Shown: piece after piece, positions 14,992 to 24,268 of the stretch
How positions within the stretch are numbered: position 1 is the first letter of the stretch
How the letters are laid out: the number at the start of each line of letters is the position of its first letter
Assembly (NCBI RefSeq): GCF_902364025.1
Contig: NZ_CABJCG010000003.1
Location: forward strand, 186,001-250,000
Source: Enterocloster lavalensis
GTDB lineage: Bacteria > Bacillota > Clostridia > Lachnospirales > Lachnospiraceae
Direction of reading: 5' to 3'
Length of the DNA stretch: 64,000 nucleotides
Program-made: the position numbers and the translations under genes
Notes under the pieces: model-generated
What the model was told of the DNA's origin: nothing
Databases searched by the model: none
Seen by the model: the letters and a program-made list of their open reading frames with translations, nothing else

Positions 14992-16968
14992 ATGCAAGAA
15001 AGCAACTATTTGGGAACCGAAAAAGTGGGATCGCTGTTAAGAAAATTTGCGGTTCCATGTATCTTTTCTTTACTCATTTCCTGTCTCTACAACATTGTCG
15101 ACCAGATTTTTGTCGGAAACGGGATCGGGTATCTGGGTAATGCAGCGACAGGCGTCATTTTCCCAATCACAGTCGTAGGCTGGGGGCTGTCCCTGTTCTT
15201 TGGCGACGGAGCCGCCGCCGTGCTCAGTGTCTCACTGGGCCGGAAGGAAACCCAGAAAATTCACAAAAGCGTAGGAAACAGTATTCTGTGTTCCTTTTTG
15301 GCCGGGCTTGTCATCACTGTGGCCGGGTACCTCGGGGGCGATCACCTTCTGCGCCTGATCGGGGCAACCGACGCGAACCTCACGTTGGCCCGCGATTACG
15401 GCTTCATTATCTATGCCATGATCCCCTTCGCCCTGGTGCAGAACACGCTGGCCTCGATTATCCGCGCGGACGGCAGTCCCCGCTATGCAATGGGAGCTAT
15501 GCTGGCCGGAGCCGCCATCAACATCGTCGGCGATCCACTGGCAATCTTTGTTCTCGATCTGGGAATTAAGGGCGCTGCCTGGGCAACCATACTCGGGCAG
15601 TTTGTCAGCTTTTTAATCTGCTCCGCCTACTTAGCCAAGAGCAGGACGTTCCGCCTGTCCACGGACAGCTTCCGCCTTGATTTCATTGAGTTAAAGCACG
15701 TGATGGCGCTGGGAACTTCCAGCTTATTGACACAGTGGTCCATTGTTGTGATCACCGTGATCAACAACATCCTGCTGGTACGTTATGGCTCAGTGTCGGT
15801 TTTTGGCCCGGACATTCCGTTGGCTGCCTTTGTCGTCATTATGAAGCTGTTTCAGATCGTGCTGAATATCGGAATCGGGATCGCCGCAGGCGCGCAGCCA
15901 ATCGTCGGATACAACTATGGGGCGGGGCAGTATGATCGTGTACGGGAGCTGCTGAAACTGATGTTAAAATGGACGGCGATCATCTGCCTGATCTGTACGG
16001 TGCTGTTCGAGGCAGTCCCGCAGCTCTTTATCCGCATGTTCGGTTCGGACGGTGAACTTTATACGCAGTTCGCCACCCAGTGCCTGCGGATTTATCTCTC
16101 ATTGATTGTGTTCACCTGCGTGCAAAAGGTGTGCGCGATCTTTTTACAGTCCATCGGCCACGCCAGGGCCGCAGTTCCGCTCTCCATTTTGCGCGACGCG
16201 CTTCTGATCGTGTTCTCCCTGATTCTGCCACTCAGGCTGGGCGTAACCGGAATCTTTTGGGCCGCTCCCGCCGCCGATACAATCGCCATCCTCGTCACAT
16301 TCTTTTTCATGATCCGGCTTTGGGGTGAACTGCCCCGCCGCCCTGCGGCTTCAGAGGAAACGGAGATAACCGTCCTTCAGCCGTCCCGGGCCGGTATTAT
16401 TTTGACCATCTCCCGCGAACACGGCTCGGCCGGAAAACAGATCGGGCAGCTTGTTGCGGAAAAAATGGGGATTCCATGCTATTACAAGGAGATGATCGCC
16501 CTGGCCGCAAAGGAAAGCGGTCTGTCCAGGGAATTCATTTCCAGCCTGAATACCAATGAAAACATGGCCATGAGGGAACTATACCTGAGCACGGAGGCCG
16601 TCCAGCAGGCGGTCACCGCCCAGGACAAGGCGATTAAGCGTATCGCGGACATGGGTTCCTGCGTCATCGTGGGCCGGGCGGCTGATTATGTGCTGCGCGG
16701 CTGCAAAAATGTGGTCCGCGTCTTTATCTACGCCCCTGCCGGTTATCGTGTTCAAAATGTGATGAAAATGTATGGGGACACCCATGAACAGGGCCAAAAA
16801 AGCATCACCCGATCCGACGCCGCACGCTCTGCATACTACAAAAGCATCTCCGGCCGCGAGTGGGGCGATCCCCATGAATACGAATTATGCGTTGACAGCT
16901 CCATCGGGGTGGAGGCCACGGCAAGCTTGATTTGTGAGTATATGCGGCATAGGGGAAAGAATAACTAA
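14992..16968 (+). CDS. MATE family efflux transporter fused to a cytidylate-kinase-like domain
   Basis: A 658-residue fusion. Residues 1 to about 445 are a MATE transporter with twelve membrane segments (DQIFVGNGIGYLGNAA near 35; second half starting near 220; QPIVGYNYGAGQY near 300), which exports organic cations or drugs using Na+ or H+ gradients. After a short linker, residues about 465-655 form a cytidylate-kinase-like (Cytidylate_kin2) NTPase domain. It starts ILTISREHGSAGKQIG, followed by GSCVIVGRAADYVL and YYKSISGREWG. GGAGG lies six bases upstream of the ATG at 14992. The kinase domain faces the cytoplasm and may couple nucleotide state to transport; that is inference. Confidence 0.9.
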   Translation: MQESNYLGTEKVGSLLRKFAVPCIFSLLISCLYNIVDQIFVGNGIGYLGNAATGVIFPITVVGWGLSLFFGDGAAAVLSVSLGRKETQKIHKSVGNSILCSFLAGLVITVAGYLGGDHLLRLIGATDANLTLARDYGFIIYAMIPFALVQNTLASIIRADGSPRYAMGAMLAGAAINIVGDPLAIFVLDLGIKGAAWATILGQFVSFLICSAYLAKSRTFRLSTDSFRLDFIELKHVMALGTSSLLTQWSIVVITVINNILLVRYGSVSVFGPDIPLAAFVVIMKLFQIVLNIGIGIAAGAQPIVGYNYGAGQYDRVRELLKLMLKWTAIICLICTVLFEAVPQLFIRMFGSDGELYTQFATQCLRIYLSLIVFTCVQKVCAIFLQSIGHARAAVPLSILRDALLIVFSLILPLRLGVTGIFWAAPAADTIAILVTFFFMIRLWGELPRRPAASEETEITVLQPSRAGIILTISREHGSAGKQIGQLVAEKMGIPCYYKEMIALAAKESGLSREFISSLNTNENMAMRELYLSTEAVQQAVTAQDKAIKRIADMGSCVIVGRAADYVLRGCKNVVRVFIYAPAGYRVQNVMKMYGDTHEQGQKSITRSDAARSAYYKSISGREWGDPHEYELCVDSSIGVEATASLICEYMRHRGKNN

Positions 16969-16995
16969 AACCGATTTCATTGCGCAAGCACGTTA

Positions 16996-17022
16996 AGAGG
17001 ACGCCGTTACCCGGCGTCCTCT
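16996..17022. terminator. Bidirectional terminator between the MATE gene and the peptide transporter operon
   Basis: AGAGGACGCCG pairs perfectly with CGGCGTCCTCT around a 5-base loop. T-runs on both sides are weak, but it lies exactly between two convergent genes. Confidence 0.7.
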
Positions 17023-17045
17023 CTCATCCTGGCCACACTCTGCTG

Positions 17046-18650
17046 TTATTCCCTCACCAGATACGCCATACTCGCGTTCTCGTCGGGATAAATAATAAAC
17101 CCATTCACATCCGCCCCGCTTCCATAGGTCTGCTGCTCGTAATACAGTGGCGCGCCGCAGGCGTCATTTTTCAATTCTTCCTGAATCTGGTACATCACCT
17201 TGGAGCGCTCCTCGGCGTCCAGGATGGTGCTCTGCTCGGCCAGCAGCTGATCCACGGTGGCGTTGCTGAACCGGGAGTAGTTCTGGGGGCCTTCCGTGCC
17301 GAAGTTCATAAACAGATTGAATTCCGGGTCGCCGGTGGGGCAGCCCATGCCCAGAAGGAAGAACTGGTGCTGGCCGGAAGTAGCCTGCTCGCTGTAAGCG
17401 CCCCAGTCCAGAACATTGATCTCCGCCGTGATGCCCACTTCCATCAGCATGGCCTGAATCACCTCCGCCACCTGGCGGTCCATGGCGTAGCGGCCTTCCG
17501 GCGTGCTTAAGGTCAGGGTGAAGCCGTCGGCATATCCCGCCTCGGCCAACAGCGCTTTGGCCTTCTCCTGGTCGAACTCATAGCAGCCCAGCCCCTTGGC
17601 GGAGTTGTCGATCACATTGGACACCATAAAGGAATCCGGGTAGGAGGCCACGTCCCGCATCACGTTCTTGATGATGGACTCCCGGTCGATGGCGTAGTTC
17701 ACGGCCTGGCGCACCCGCACGTCGTCCAGTGGCTTCACTGTGCTGTTCATCCCCAGGAAAATGGTCCGGTAGCCGGTCTCCACCAGCACCTTCACGTTGG
17801 GATCACTCTGCAGTTCCTCGATCTGCACCGGCGGAATACCTGCCACCAGGTCGGCGTCGCCGGTCTTTAACATCATCACCCGGGAGGCGTCCTCGGGCAC
17901 GATGCGGAAGGTAATGGAATCCACCGTGGCTTTCTCCCCCCAGTAATCGTCAAAACGGGTCATCACCAGGCTGCTGCCGTAATCCCAGGACTCCAGCTTT
18001 AAGGGGCCTGTGCCCACGGGGTGCTGACCGAATTCCTTGCCCTGGCTCTCCGCCGACTTGGGGCTCAACATGCCCGTGGTGTAGCTGCTGATCTGAGCCA
18101 GGAACACGCTGCTGGGCTCGGACAAGGTGAAGGCCACCGTATACTCGTCCACCACGTCCACGCTCTTCACCATATCCACCACCGAAGCCTTGGGCGCCGC
18201 AGTCTCGGGATTTTTCAGCCGCTCGATATTGTACTTCACCGCCTCCGCGTTGAAGGTTTCCCCGTCGTGGAATTTCACGCCCTGGCGCAGCTTGAAAGTC
18301 CAGACCGTACCGTCGTCCGAGGTGGTCCAGCTCTCCGCCAGCCTGGGCTTGATGGAGGAATCCGTGTCGCGGTAAACCAGCGTCTCGTAAATCTGGAACG
18401 CCGCTCTGGCCGTGGCGTTGTCGTTGATCAGATGGGGGTCCAGCGTGGTCGGTTCCGTGCCGCAGCAGTAGACAAAATCCTTGCTTTTCGCGGACTCCCC
18501 GCCTCCCGCCGCCTCGGTGGCGGCCGGACTGTTCTGTCCCCCCTGGCTCTCTGCCGTAGCCGCGCCCTTTCCTCCGCCGCAGCCCGCCAGCGCCAGCATT
18601 GTCAGTGTCAATAAAACTGCGCATCCCCTGGTCAAATTTCTTTTTTTCAT
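17046..18650 (-). CDS. Peptide ABC transporter substrate-binding lipoprotein (SBP family 5)
   Basis: A 534-residue family 5 solute-binding protein. The signal peptide ends at lipobox LAGC, followed by a low-complexity Gly/Ala/Ser/Gln linker. The typical start EPTTLDPHLINDNA and the hallmark LRQGVKFHDGETFNAEAV follow, then NYAIDRESI and a long C-terminal domain. Such proteins bind di- or oligopeptides, nickel or glutathione-type ligands outside the membrane. GAGGGG lies before the ATG at 18650; longer in-frame starts lack ribosome sites. It is the last gene of the sigma-54-driven operon with two permeases, two ATPases and an M20 dipeptidase, so di/oligopeptide uptake followed by cleavage is the likely role. 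Confidence 0.92.
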   Translation of the reverse strand: MKKRNLTRGCAVLLTLTMLALAGCGGGKGAATAESQGGQNSPAATEAAGGGESAKSKDFVYCCGTEPTTLDPHLINDNATARAAFQIYETLVYRDTDSSIKPRLAESWTTSDDGTVWTFKLRQGVKFHDGETFNAEAVKYNIERLKNPETAAPKASVVDMVKSVDVVDEYTVAFTLSEPSSVFLAQISSYTTGMLSPKSAESQGKEFGQHPVGTGPLKLESWDYGSSLVMTRFDDYWGEKATVDSITFRIVPEDASRVMMLKTGDADLVAGIPPVQIEELQSDPNVKVLVETGYRTIFLGMNSTVKPLDDVRVRQAVNYAIDRESIIKNVMRDVASYPDSFMVSNVIDNSAKGLGCYEFDQEKAKALLAEAGYADGFTLTLSTPEGRYAMDRQVAEVIQAMLMEVGITAEINVLDWGAYSEQATSGQHQFFLLGMGCPTGDPEFNLFMNFGTEGPQNYSRFSNATVDQLLAEQSTILDAEERSKVMYQIQEELKNDACGAPLYYEQQTYGSGADVNGFIIYPDENASMAYLVRE

Positions 18651-18728
18651 CTTTCCCCTCGTATGATGTATTGTCGCCAATACCCATACCTCTCCTTTCT
18701 TTAGAGTGTTATATCCCTTACACACCCG

Positions 18729-19679
18729 CTACCCCACAAAATGGCAGGCAGCCTGGTGGTCTGTTCCCACATTCTTTAACTCCGGCGTCTCCTGATGGCA
18801 GATTTCCTTTGCCATCCAGCACCGGTTGGCGAACCGGCAGCCGGGCCGCGGATTCACCGGGCTGGGCACGTCGCCCTTTAACAGAATCTGTTCCCTGCGG
18901 TTGTAATTGTACTTGGCGATGGGAACCGCCGACAACAGCGCCCTGGTGTAGGGGTGGACCGGATTGGCGAACAGCTCCCTGGACCGGCAGATTTCCACGA
19001 TCTTTCCCAGATACATCACGATGATGCGGTTGCTGATATGGCGCACCACGCTGAGGTCGTGAGAAATGAACAGGTAGGTCAGCCCCATATTTTCCTGCAT
19101 CTCCTGGAGCAGGTTGAGAATCTGCGCCTGGATTGACACGTCCAGGGAGGACACCGGCTCGTCGCAGACAATGAACTCGGGGTTCATTGCCAGGGCCCGG
19201 ATGATGCCCACCCGCTGCCGCCTGCCCCCGTCCAGCTCGTGGGGGTACGCGTTGTACAGCTTCCGGCTCACGCCGCCCTTACTCATCAGGTCCAGCACCT
19301 TGGCGTTCAGTTCCTTCTTTCCGGCCAGCCGGTTGATGACTAACGGCTCGGAAATGATCTGTCCGATGGTCTTTCGCGGGTCCAGGCAGGAGTACGGGTC
19401 CTGGAAAATGATCTGAATCTGCCTGCGCAGGGACCGCAGCCTGGCCGGGGAACAGGTGAGAATGTTCTCCCCCTTGTAATGGACCTCCCCCGAAGTGTGT
19501 GGGATCAGCCGCAGCACCGTGCGCCCGATGGTGGATTTCCCGCAGCCGCTCTCCCCTACCAGCCCCAGCGTTTCCCCCTTGTTGATGTGGAAGCTGACGT
19601 CGTCCACCGCGTGGAGGGTGCCGCCGGAGACCGGATAATACTTACAGAGATTTTTTACGTCCAGAAGAATCTCACTCAT
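18729..19679 (-). CDS. Peptide ABC transporter ATP-binding protein (DppF/OppF type)
   Basis: A 316-residue ATPase with Walker A GESGCGKST (42-50), Q-loop FQDPYSCLDPR (92-102), Walker B/D-loop VCDEPVSSLD (171-180) and the C-terminal oligopeptide-type zinc/iron-sulfur-like Cys region PGCRFANRC. The ABC signature reads LDGGR (149-153) instead of LSGGQ. I believe other clostridial DppF proteins share this variant, but the Ser-to-Asp change at the ATP-contacting position may make this site degenerate and leave the partner ATPase dominant. It overlaps the preceding ATPase gene by eight bases. Confidence 0.92.
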   Translation of the reverse strand: MSEILLDVKNLCKYYPVSGGTLHAVDDVSFHINKGETLGLVGESGCGKSTIGRTVLRLIPHTSGEVHYKGENILTCSPARLRSLRRQIQIIFQDPYSCLDPRKTIGQIISEPLVINRLAGKKELNAKVLDLMSKGGVSRKLYNAYPHELDGGRRQRVGIIRALAMNPEFIVCDEPVSSLDVSIQAQILNLLQEMQENMGLTYLFISHDLSVVRHISNRIIVMYLGKIVEICRSRELFANPVHPYTRALLSAVPIAKYNYNRREQILLKGDVPSPVNPRPGCRFANRCWMAKEICHQETPELKNVGTDHQAACHFVG

Positions 19680-20655
19680 CTTTGCCGCCTCCTTGATATT
19701 TGTGGCATTTCACCATGTGCTCGCTGTCCACCCGGATTTCCTCCGGTTCCTTTACCCGGCAGATGTCCATAGCCTCGCTGCAGCGCTTGCAGAACTTGCA
19801 GCCTTCCGGCAGGTTCATGGGGTCCGGCATGGCGCCCGGAATGATCTGCAGCCGTTTGGACTCCACGGACTCGATGTCCGGCAGGCAGCCGAACAGCCCC
19901 CTGGTGTAGGGGTGCAGGGGATTGGTGAAAATGGACTTGATATCCCCCTTCTCAATCACGCTGCCCGCGTAGGCTACCACCACATAGTCCGCGATCTCCG
20001 CCACCACGCCCAGAGCGTGGGTGATAAATATGATGGAGGTGTCGTACTGATCCTTAAGCCCTTTCATCAAATTCAGAATCTGCGCCTGGATGGTCACGTC
20101 CAGGGCCGTGGTGGGCTCGTCGGCGATCAGCAGGCTGGGATTGCAGGCCAGCCCCATGGCGATGCACACCCGCTGCCGCATGCCCCCGCTGAACTCGTGG
20201 GGGTAGTTGGCCGTCCGCTCCCTTGGGATTCCCACCACTTCCAGCATATCCCCGGCCCGCTTCTCCGCCTCCGCCTTGTTCACGTTCTGGTGCTGCATGA
20301 TCACGTTGGCGATCTGCCGCCCCACCGTGTAGACCGGATTCAGCGAGGTCATGGGGTTCTGGAAAATCATGGAAATTTTATCTCCCCGGTACTTCCGCAG
20401 CTTTGCCTCGCCTGCCTTCAGCAGGTCCTCGCCGTCAAAGAGGATTTCCCCCTCTGTAATCACGCCGGGAGGCGACTGCACCAGCCCCATCACGCTCAGC
20501 GCGGTGGTTGTCTTGCCGGCCCCCGTCTCGCCCACCAGACCCACGGTCTTTCCCCGGGGGACGTCAAAGCTCATGCCGTTGATGGCCTTCACCACACCGT
20601 CGAAGGTGCGGAACTCCACGCTGAGATTTTTGATCTCTAATATATTTTCACTCAT
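19672..20655 (-). CDS. Peptide ABC transporter ATP-binding protein (DppD/OppD type)
   Basis: A 327-residue ATPase with Walker [10 protein letters not shown] (42-50), a standard FSGGMRQRV signature and [11 protein letters not shown]alker B/D-loop, and the CKFCKRC oligopeptide-transporter C-terminal Cys motif. It pairs with the DppF-type subunit to drive import. The ATG at 20655 has GGGGAG five bases upstream and directly follows the M20 peptidase gene. Unlike its partner it keeps a canonical signature. Confidence 0.92.
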   Translation of the reverse strand: MSENILEIKNLSVEFRTFDGVVKAINGMSFDVPRGKTVGLVGETGAGKTTTALSVMGLVQSPPGVITEGEILFDGEDLLKAGEAKLRKYRGDKISMIFQNPMTSLNPVYTVGRQIANVIMQHQNVNKAEAEKRAGDMLEVVGIPRERTANYPHEFSGGMRQRVCIAMGLACNPSLLIADEPTTALDVTIQAQILNLMKGLKDQYDTSIIFITHALGVVAEIADYVVVAYAGSVIEKGDIKSIFTNPLHPYTRGLFGCLPDIESVESKRLQIIPGAMPDPMNLPEGCKFCKRCSEAMDICRVKEPEEIRVDSEHMVKCHKYQGGGKDE

Positions 20656-20714
20656 AAACACTCCCCTTTCGTCGCCGCCCTCCGGCGCGGTGTATGTTCC
20701 GGCGCGCTGCCGCG

Positions 20715-22085
20715 CTAACACAGATATTCATAGAAAATATTGGCCATATACTTGATGCCGGTCAGGTACTGTTCAATGCTGATGTTTTCATTTGGCGCGT
20801 GGGTATTGGCGGTGGCAAAGGGCGCTCCCAGGCCGATGACGAAGATGTCCCCTCCGATGTAGCGCGGGAACAGCCCGAAGGGAGCGGTGCCGTCCAGATA
20901 GGGCCAGACCACCGGGTCCCGGCCGTATACCTCCTTGGCAAGCCGTCCGGCCAGCTGCACCAGCTCGTCGTTTGGCGGAACCTTGTAGGGCGGAATGCTG
21001 GGCACCGCCGTCACCTCAAACGGCCCGTAGGGGGAAGCCTTCACAAACTCCTCCAGCCGTTTCGCGGCATCCTCCGCCGTCATGTCCTTGATCAGCCGCA
21101 AATCCAGCCGCACCCAGGCGTCGCAGGGCACGATGGTCTTTCCCCGTTCCCCGGTCCAGCCGCTTTTGATCCCGGAAATGTTGCAGGTGGGCCGGTACAG
21201 CAGCTCCTTCACCAGCTCCTCCCCGTCCTTGTCCCCGCAGACCAGCCGGTCCACGGCGTACTCTGTCTTGTAATCACCCAGATCCATGGGAACAGTGCCA
21301 ATCAGCGCCAGTTCCTCCTCCGTCGGAGGCAACACCGCGTCCAGATAGCCCGGTATGGTAATGTGATGATTTTCGTCCATCATGGAATTTAACAGCCGCA
21401 CCAGATCCCAGGCCGCGTTGGGGATCAGCGGGGCCTGGCCGGAGTGCACGTCCCGCTTGGCCCGGTGGCAGGAGATTTCCGCCCGCACCATACCCTTGCA
21501 GCCCAGATACATCTGAGGCCGCCCTGACTCGTGCACGCCCCGGTCGCAGGCCACCGCGCCGTCCGCGTGAAGCTCGTCCGCAAAACGGCTGAGATAACGC
21601 TCCAGATTGGGGCTTCCGATCTCCTCCTCGCCCTCCACAAACAGCTTGATTCCCGGGGGAACCTCCCCCAAAAGCTCCTTCAAAACCTCCAGCGCCTTCA
21701 TGTTGGCGTAGAGATTCCCCTTGTCGTCCGTTGCGCCCCGGGCGTACACATACCCGTCCCGAATCTCCGCCCCAAAGGGATCGGACTGCCACTGGTCCAG
21801 CGGATCGGGGTCCTGCACGTCGTAATGGTTGTAGACGAACAGCTCCTTCTTCTCCCCCTTTTTAGGGCTTCTGGCAAATACCGCCGGGAACGCCCCCTCC
21901 ACCTGCAAAAGTTCCGTTTTCAGTCCAAGGCCCTCCAACTCTTCCCGGAGCATATCCACACACTCCTCCATGCCCTGGTTCACGGTGGAAATGCTGGGCT
22001 GGCGCAGAAAGCGCTGCAGCTCCTCCACCAGACGCCCGGCGTTGGCGTCCACATAAGCCGATATCTGTTCCCTGATTGCCGTCAT
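20715..22085 (-). CDS. M20 family dipeptidase
   Basis: A 456-residue M20/M25 zinc peptidase. Metal and catalytic motifs are YNHYDVQDP (His87, Asp89), GATDDKG (Asp120) and EGEEEIGS (catalytic Glu near 153), with a lid domain in the middle and a late metal His near TANTHAPNEN (about 430). It hydrolyses short peptides in the cytoplasm. Its position between the permease and ATPase genes of a peptide importer suggests it cleaves the imported substrate, as in other clostridial dipeptide operons. GGGAGGT lies before the ATG. Confidence 0.92.
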   Translation of the reverse strand: MTAIREQISAYVDANAGRLVEELQRFLRQPSISTVNQGMEECVDMLREELEGLGLKTELLQVEGAFPAVFARSPKKGEKKELFVYNHYDVQDPDPLDQWQSDPFGAEIRDGYVYARGATDDKGNLYANMKALEVLKELLGEVPPGIKLFVEGEEEIGSPNLERYLSRFADELHADGAVACDRGVHESGRPQMYLGCKGMVRAEISCHRAKRDVHSGQAPLIPNAAWDLVRLLNSMMDENHHITIPGYLDAVLPPTEEELALIGTVPMDLGDYKTEYAVDRLVCGDKDGEELVKELLYRPTCNISGIKSGWTGERGKTIVPCDAWVRLDLRLIKDMTAEDAAKRLEEFVKASPYGPFEVTAVPSIPPYKVPPNDELVQLAGRLAKEVYGRDPVVWPYLDGTAPFGLFPRYIGGDIFVIGLGAPFATANTHAPNENISIEQYLTGIKYMANIFYEYLC

Positions 22086-22104
22086 ACTTACCTCCCTGTC
22101 AAAA

Positions 22105-23010
22105 TCAATCCTTCATCTTGGGGTCCAGAACGTCCCGCAGGCCGTCGCCCAGAAGGTTTAAGCCCAGCACCAGAAACAGGATGGCCAGGCCGGTGTACGT
22201 GGTCACGTGGGGGGCTACCAGCAGGTACTGGCGGCCACTGGAGAGCATTGCGCCCCATTCCGGCGTGGGCGGCTGGGCTCCGATCCCCAGAAAGCCCATG
22301 CCCGAGGTGGTGATAATGGCTGTGCCGAAGCTCAAAGTTCCCATGACGATCATGGGCGAGACGATATTGATGAGGATATGAGAAAATACGATGCGGATAT
22401 CCCCTGAGCCCATGGCTCTGGCCGCCTCGATAAACTCGCTGTTTCTGAGAGCCAGGGTCTCCCCCCGCGCCATCCGGGCGAAATTAGGCACCGTGTAAAT
22501 GCCCACGGACAAAATGGCGTTGTCCAGATTGGGCCCCAGCACGCTGACGAACACGATGGACAGCAGGATGCCCGGAAATGCCAGCAGCACGTCCATGGCG
22601 CGCATGATGAGAAGATCCACCTTCCCGCCGAAATATCCGGCGAAAATCCCCAGGGGAATCCCGATCACAAAGGCCACGCCCACCGCGTAGAAGCCCACCT
22701 TCATGGAAATCCGCGCCCCGTAAATGATCCTGCTCAAAATATCCCGTCCCATCTCGTCGGTTCCCAGGAGATGTTTGGGCCCGGGCGTCTGCAGCATGTT
22801 GGCCAGATCCTGCTTCACCGGATCGTAGGGGGCCAAAAGCGGCGCGAAGATCGCAACGATGATATAGATCAGCACGATCACCAGCCCCAGCACCGCCACC
22901 TTGCGCTTGCAGAAGCTGTACCACATGCGGCGGAGCTGATTGCCCACCACCACTTCATTATCTTCATCCTGCAACAACATGCAGGCCATGTTCTGATTCT
23001 CTGCGCTCAT
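22105..23010 (-). CDS. Peptide ABC transporter permease (DppC type)
   Basis: A 301-residue permease with a soluble N-terminal tail, one early membrane segment, the DppC hallmark HLLGTDEMGRDILSRIIYGAR near residue 75 and the EAA loop EAARAMGSGDIRIVFSHIL near 190. It forms half the membrane channel. Gene spacing to the dppB-type permease is 15 bases, within the same sigma-54 operon. Confidence 0.93.
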   Translation of the reverse strand: MSAENQNMACMLLQDEDNEVVVGNQLRRMWYSFCKRKVAVLGLVIVLIYIIVAIFAPLLAPYDPVKQDLANMLQTPGPKHLLGTDEMGRDILSRIIYGARISMKVGFYAVGVAFVIGIPLGIFAGYFGGKVDLLIMRAMDVLLAFPGILLSIVFVSVLGPNLDNAILSVGIYTVPNFARMARGETLALRNSEFIEAARAMGSGDIRIVFSHILINIVSPMIVMGTLSFGTAIITTSGMGFLGIGAQPPTPEWGAMLSSGRQYLLVAPHVTTYTGLAILFLVLGLNLLGDGLRDVLDPKMKD

Positions 23011-23025
23011 AATCTCTCTCCCTCC

Positions 23026-23946
23026 CTACACATATTTGATCCGAGGGTTAATCAGCACGTACAGCACATCCACAAACAGATTCACCGCCACAAAGGACAC
23101 CGCGATCACCAGAATGGTCGTCTGCACCACTGGGAAATCCCTGGCCTTGATGGCCGTGATCACCAGCTCGCCAAGCCCTGGCCAGCCGTACACCTTCTCC
23201 GTGATCACCGAACCGCCCAGCAGTGTGCCGAACTGGATGCCCGCCACCGTGACGATGGAGTTCATGGCATTTTTCAGCGCGTGGCTGAAAATGATCTTCC
23301 GGCTGTTAAAGCCCTGGGCCTTGGCCGTCAGGATGTAGTCCTGGCTCATGACCTCCAGCATACTGGACCGGGTCATGCGGGCGATGGTGGCAAGGCTTCT
23401 GGCCGACAGCGTCAGGGACGGCAGGATCATGCCCACAAAGCTGACCTCGGCGGTGATGGGAAGCCATTTCAGGATGACGCAGAAAATCAGCATCAGCATG
23501 AGCCCCAGGTAAAAGGGCGGAATAGACAGTCCCACCAGCGCCAGCACCATACTGACGCTGTCAAAAATCGAGTTCCGCTTGGTGGCGGAAATGAGCCCGA
23601 TCCCGATGCCGAACACGATGGAGATCACAATGGCCGCCACCGCCAGCAGCATGGTATTTGGAAAACGGATGGCGATCTCCTGGGCCACCGGACGCCCGGT
23701 ACGGAAGGAGGTGCCGAAGTCGCCCCGGAGGGCTTTACTTATGTAGCGGAAATACTGCTCGTACAGCGGTCTGTCAAATCCGTAGGCCACCCGGATCTTC
23801 TCCACATCCTGCTCCGTGGCCGTGTCCCCGGCCATGATCCGCGCCGGGTCCCCGGGCATCACATGCACCATCAGAAACACCAGAATCGAGACGACAATCA
23901 AAACCGGAATCAGCGTGCACAATCGTTTTAATATAAATTTTCTCAT
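23026..23946 (-). CDS. Peptide ABC transporter permease (DppB type)
   Basis: A 306-residue permease with six membrane segments, N-terminal MRKFILKRL start, MPGDPARIM motif near residue 30 and the EAA loop TAKAQGFNSRKIIFSHALKN near 200. First gene of the leftward operon; the transcript should start about 110 bases upstream at a sigma-54 promoter. It forms the second half of the channel with the DppC-type protein. Confidence 0.93.
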   Translation of the reverse strand: MRKFILKRLCTLIPVLIVVSILVFLMVHVMPGDPARIMAGDTATEQDVEKIRVAYGFDRPLYEQYFRYISKALRGDFGTSFRTGRPVAQEIAIRFPNTMLLAVAAIVISIVFGIGIGLISATKRNSIFDSVSMVLALVGLSIPPFYLGLMLMLIFCVILKWLPITAEVSFVGMILPSLTLSARSLATIARMTRSSMLEVMSQDYILTAKAQGFNSRKIIFSHALKNAMNSIVTVAGIQFGTLLGGSVITEKVYGWPGLGELVITAIKARDFPVVQTTILVIAVSFVAVNLFVDVLYVLINPRIKYV

Positions 23947-24067
23947 AATACCATCCTTTCCCCTTTTTGACGGCGCGGCGGCGTATGCGGGCCGCGGTAG
24001 GCCGGGCTCGGCGTATGCGGGTCCCAGCAGGCCGTACTGGCCGGGCCGCCGTTTATAACCCTAAATA

Positions 24068-24085
24068 GAGCAATTTCAGTGCCAA
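24068..24085 (-). promoter_or_regulatory. Sigma-54 promoter of the peptide transporter operon
   Basis: Reading leftward, TTGGCAC (24079-24085), five bases, then TTGCTC (24068-24073) match the sigma-54 consensus TTGGCAC-N5-TTGC. Start of transcription would be near 24058. Its -24 element abuts the U-tract of the regulator gene's terminator. Confidence 0.9.
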
Positions 24086-24086
24086 A

Positions 24087-24119
24087 AATTCCGCGCCTTC
24101 CCCCGCGGCGCGGAAAATT
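24087..24119 (-). terminator. Terminator of the sigma-54 activator gene
   Basis: Reading leftward, TTCCGCGCC pairs with GGCGCGGAA across a short loop, followed by TTTTTGG. The last bases are shared with the -24 element of the next promoter. Confidence 0.8.
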
Positions 24120-24211
24120 CTTTTATTTGCTGGTATTTTTTTATATCTGACAAATTAATAACAAACTTTCTGCAGAATTTTTCTCATCCCTGCCCCTGCT
24201 TTTGCCTTTTT

Positions 24212-24253
24212 TGTTGCAAAATGGCAACATTTTCTGCATCATTTCCTGCAACA
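24212..24253. promoter_or_regulatory. Candidate upstream activator sites (TGTTGC inverted repeats)
   Basis: TGTTGC-AAAATG-GCAACA (24212-24229) is an interrupted palindrome, and a further TGCAACA lies at 24247-24253. They sit about 130-170 bases upstream of the sigma-54 promoter, the usual distance for enhancer-binding proteins. TGTTGCA also occurs twice in front of the activator gene itself. Confidence 0.6.
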
Positions 24254-24268
24254 CTCCCCCGGTACGCC

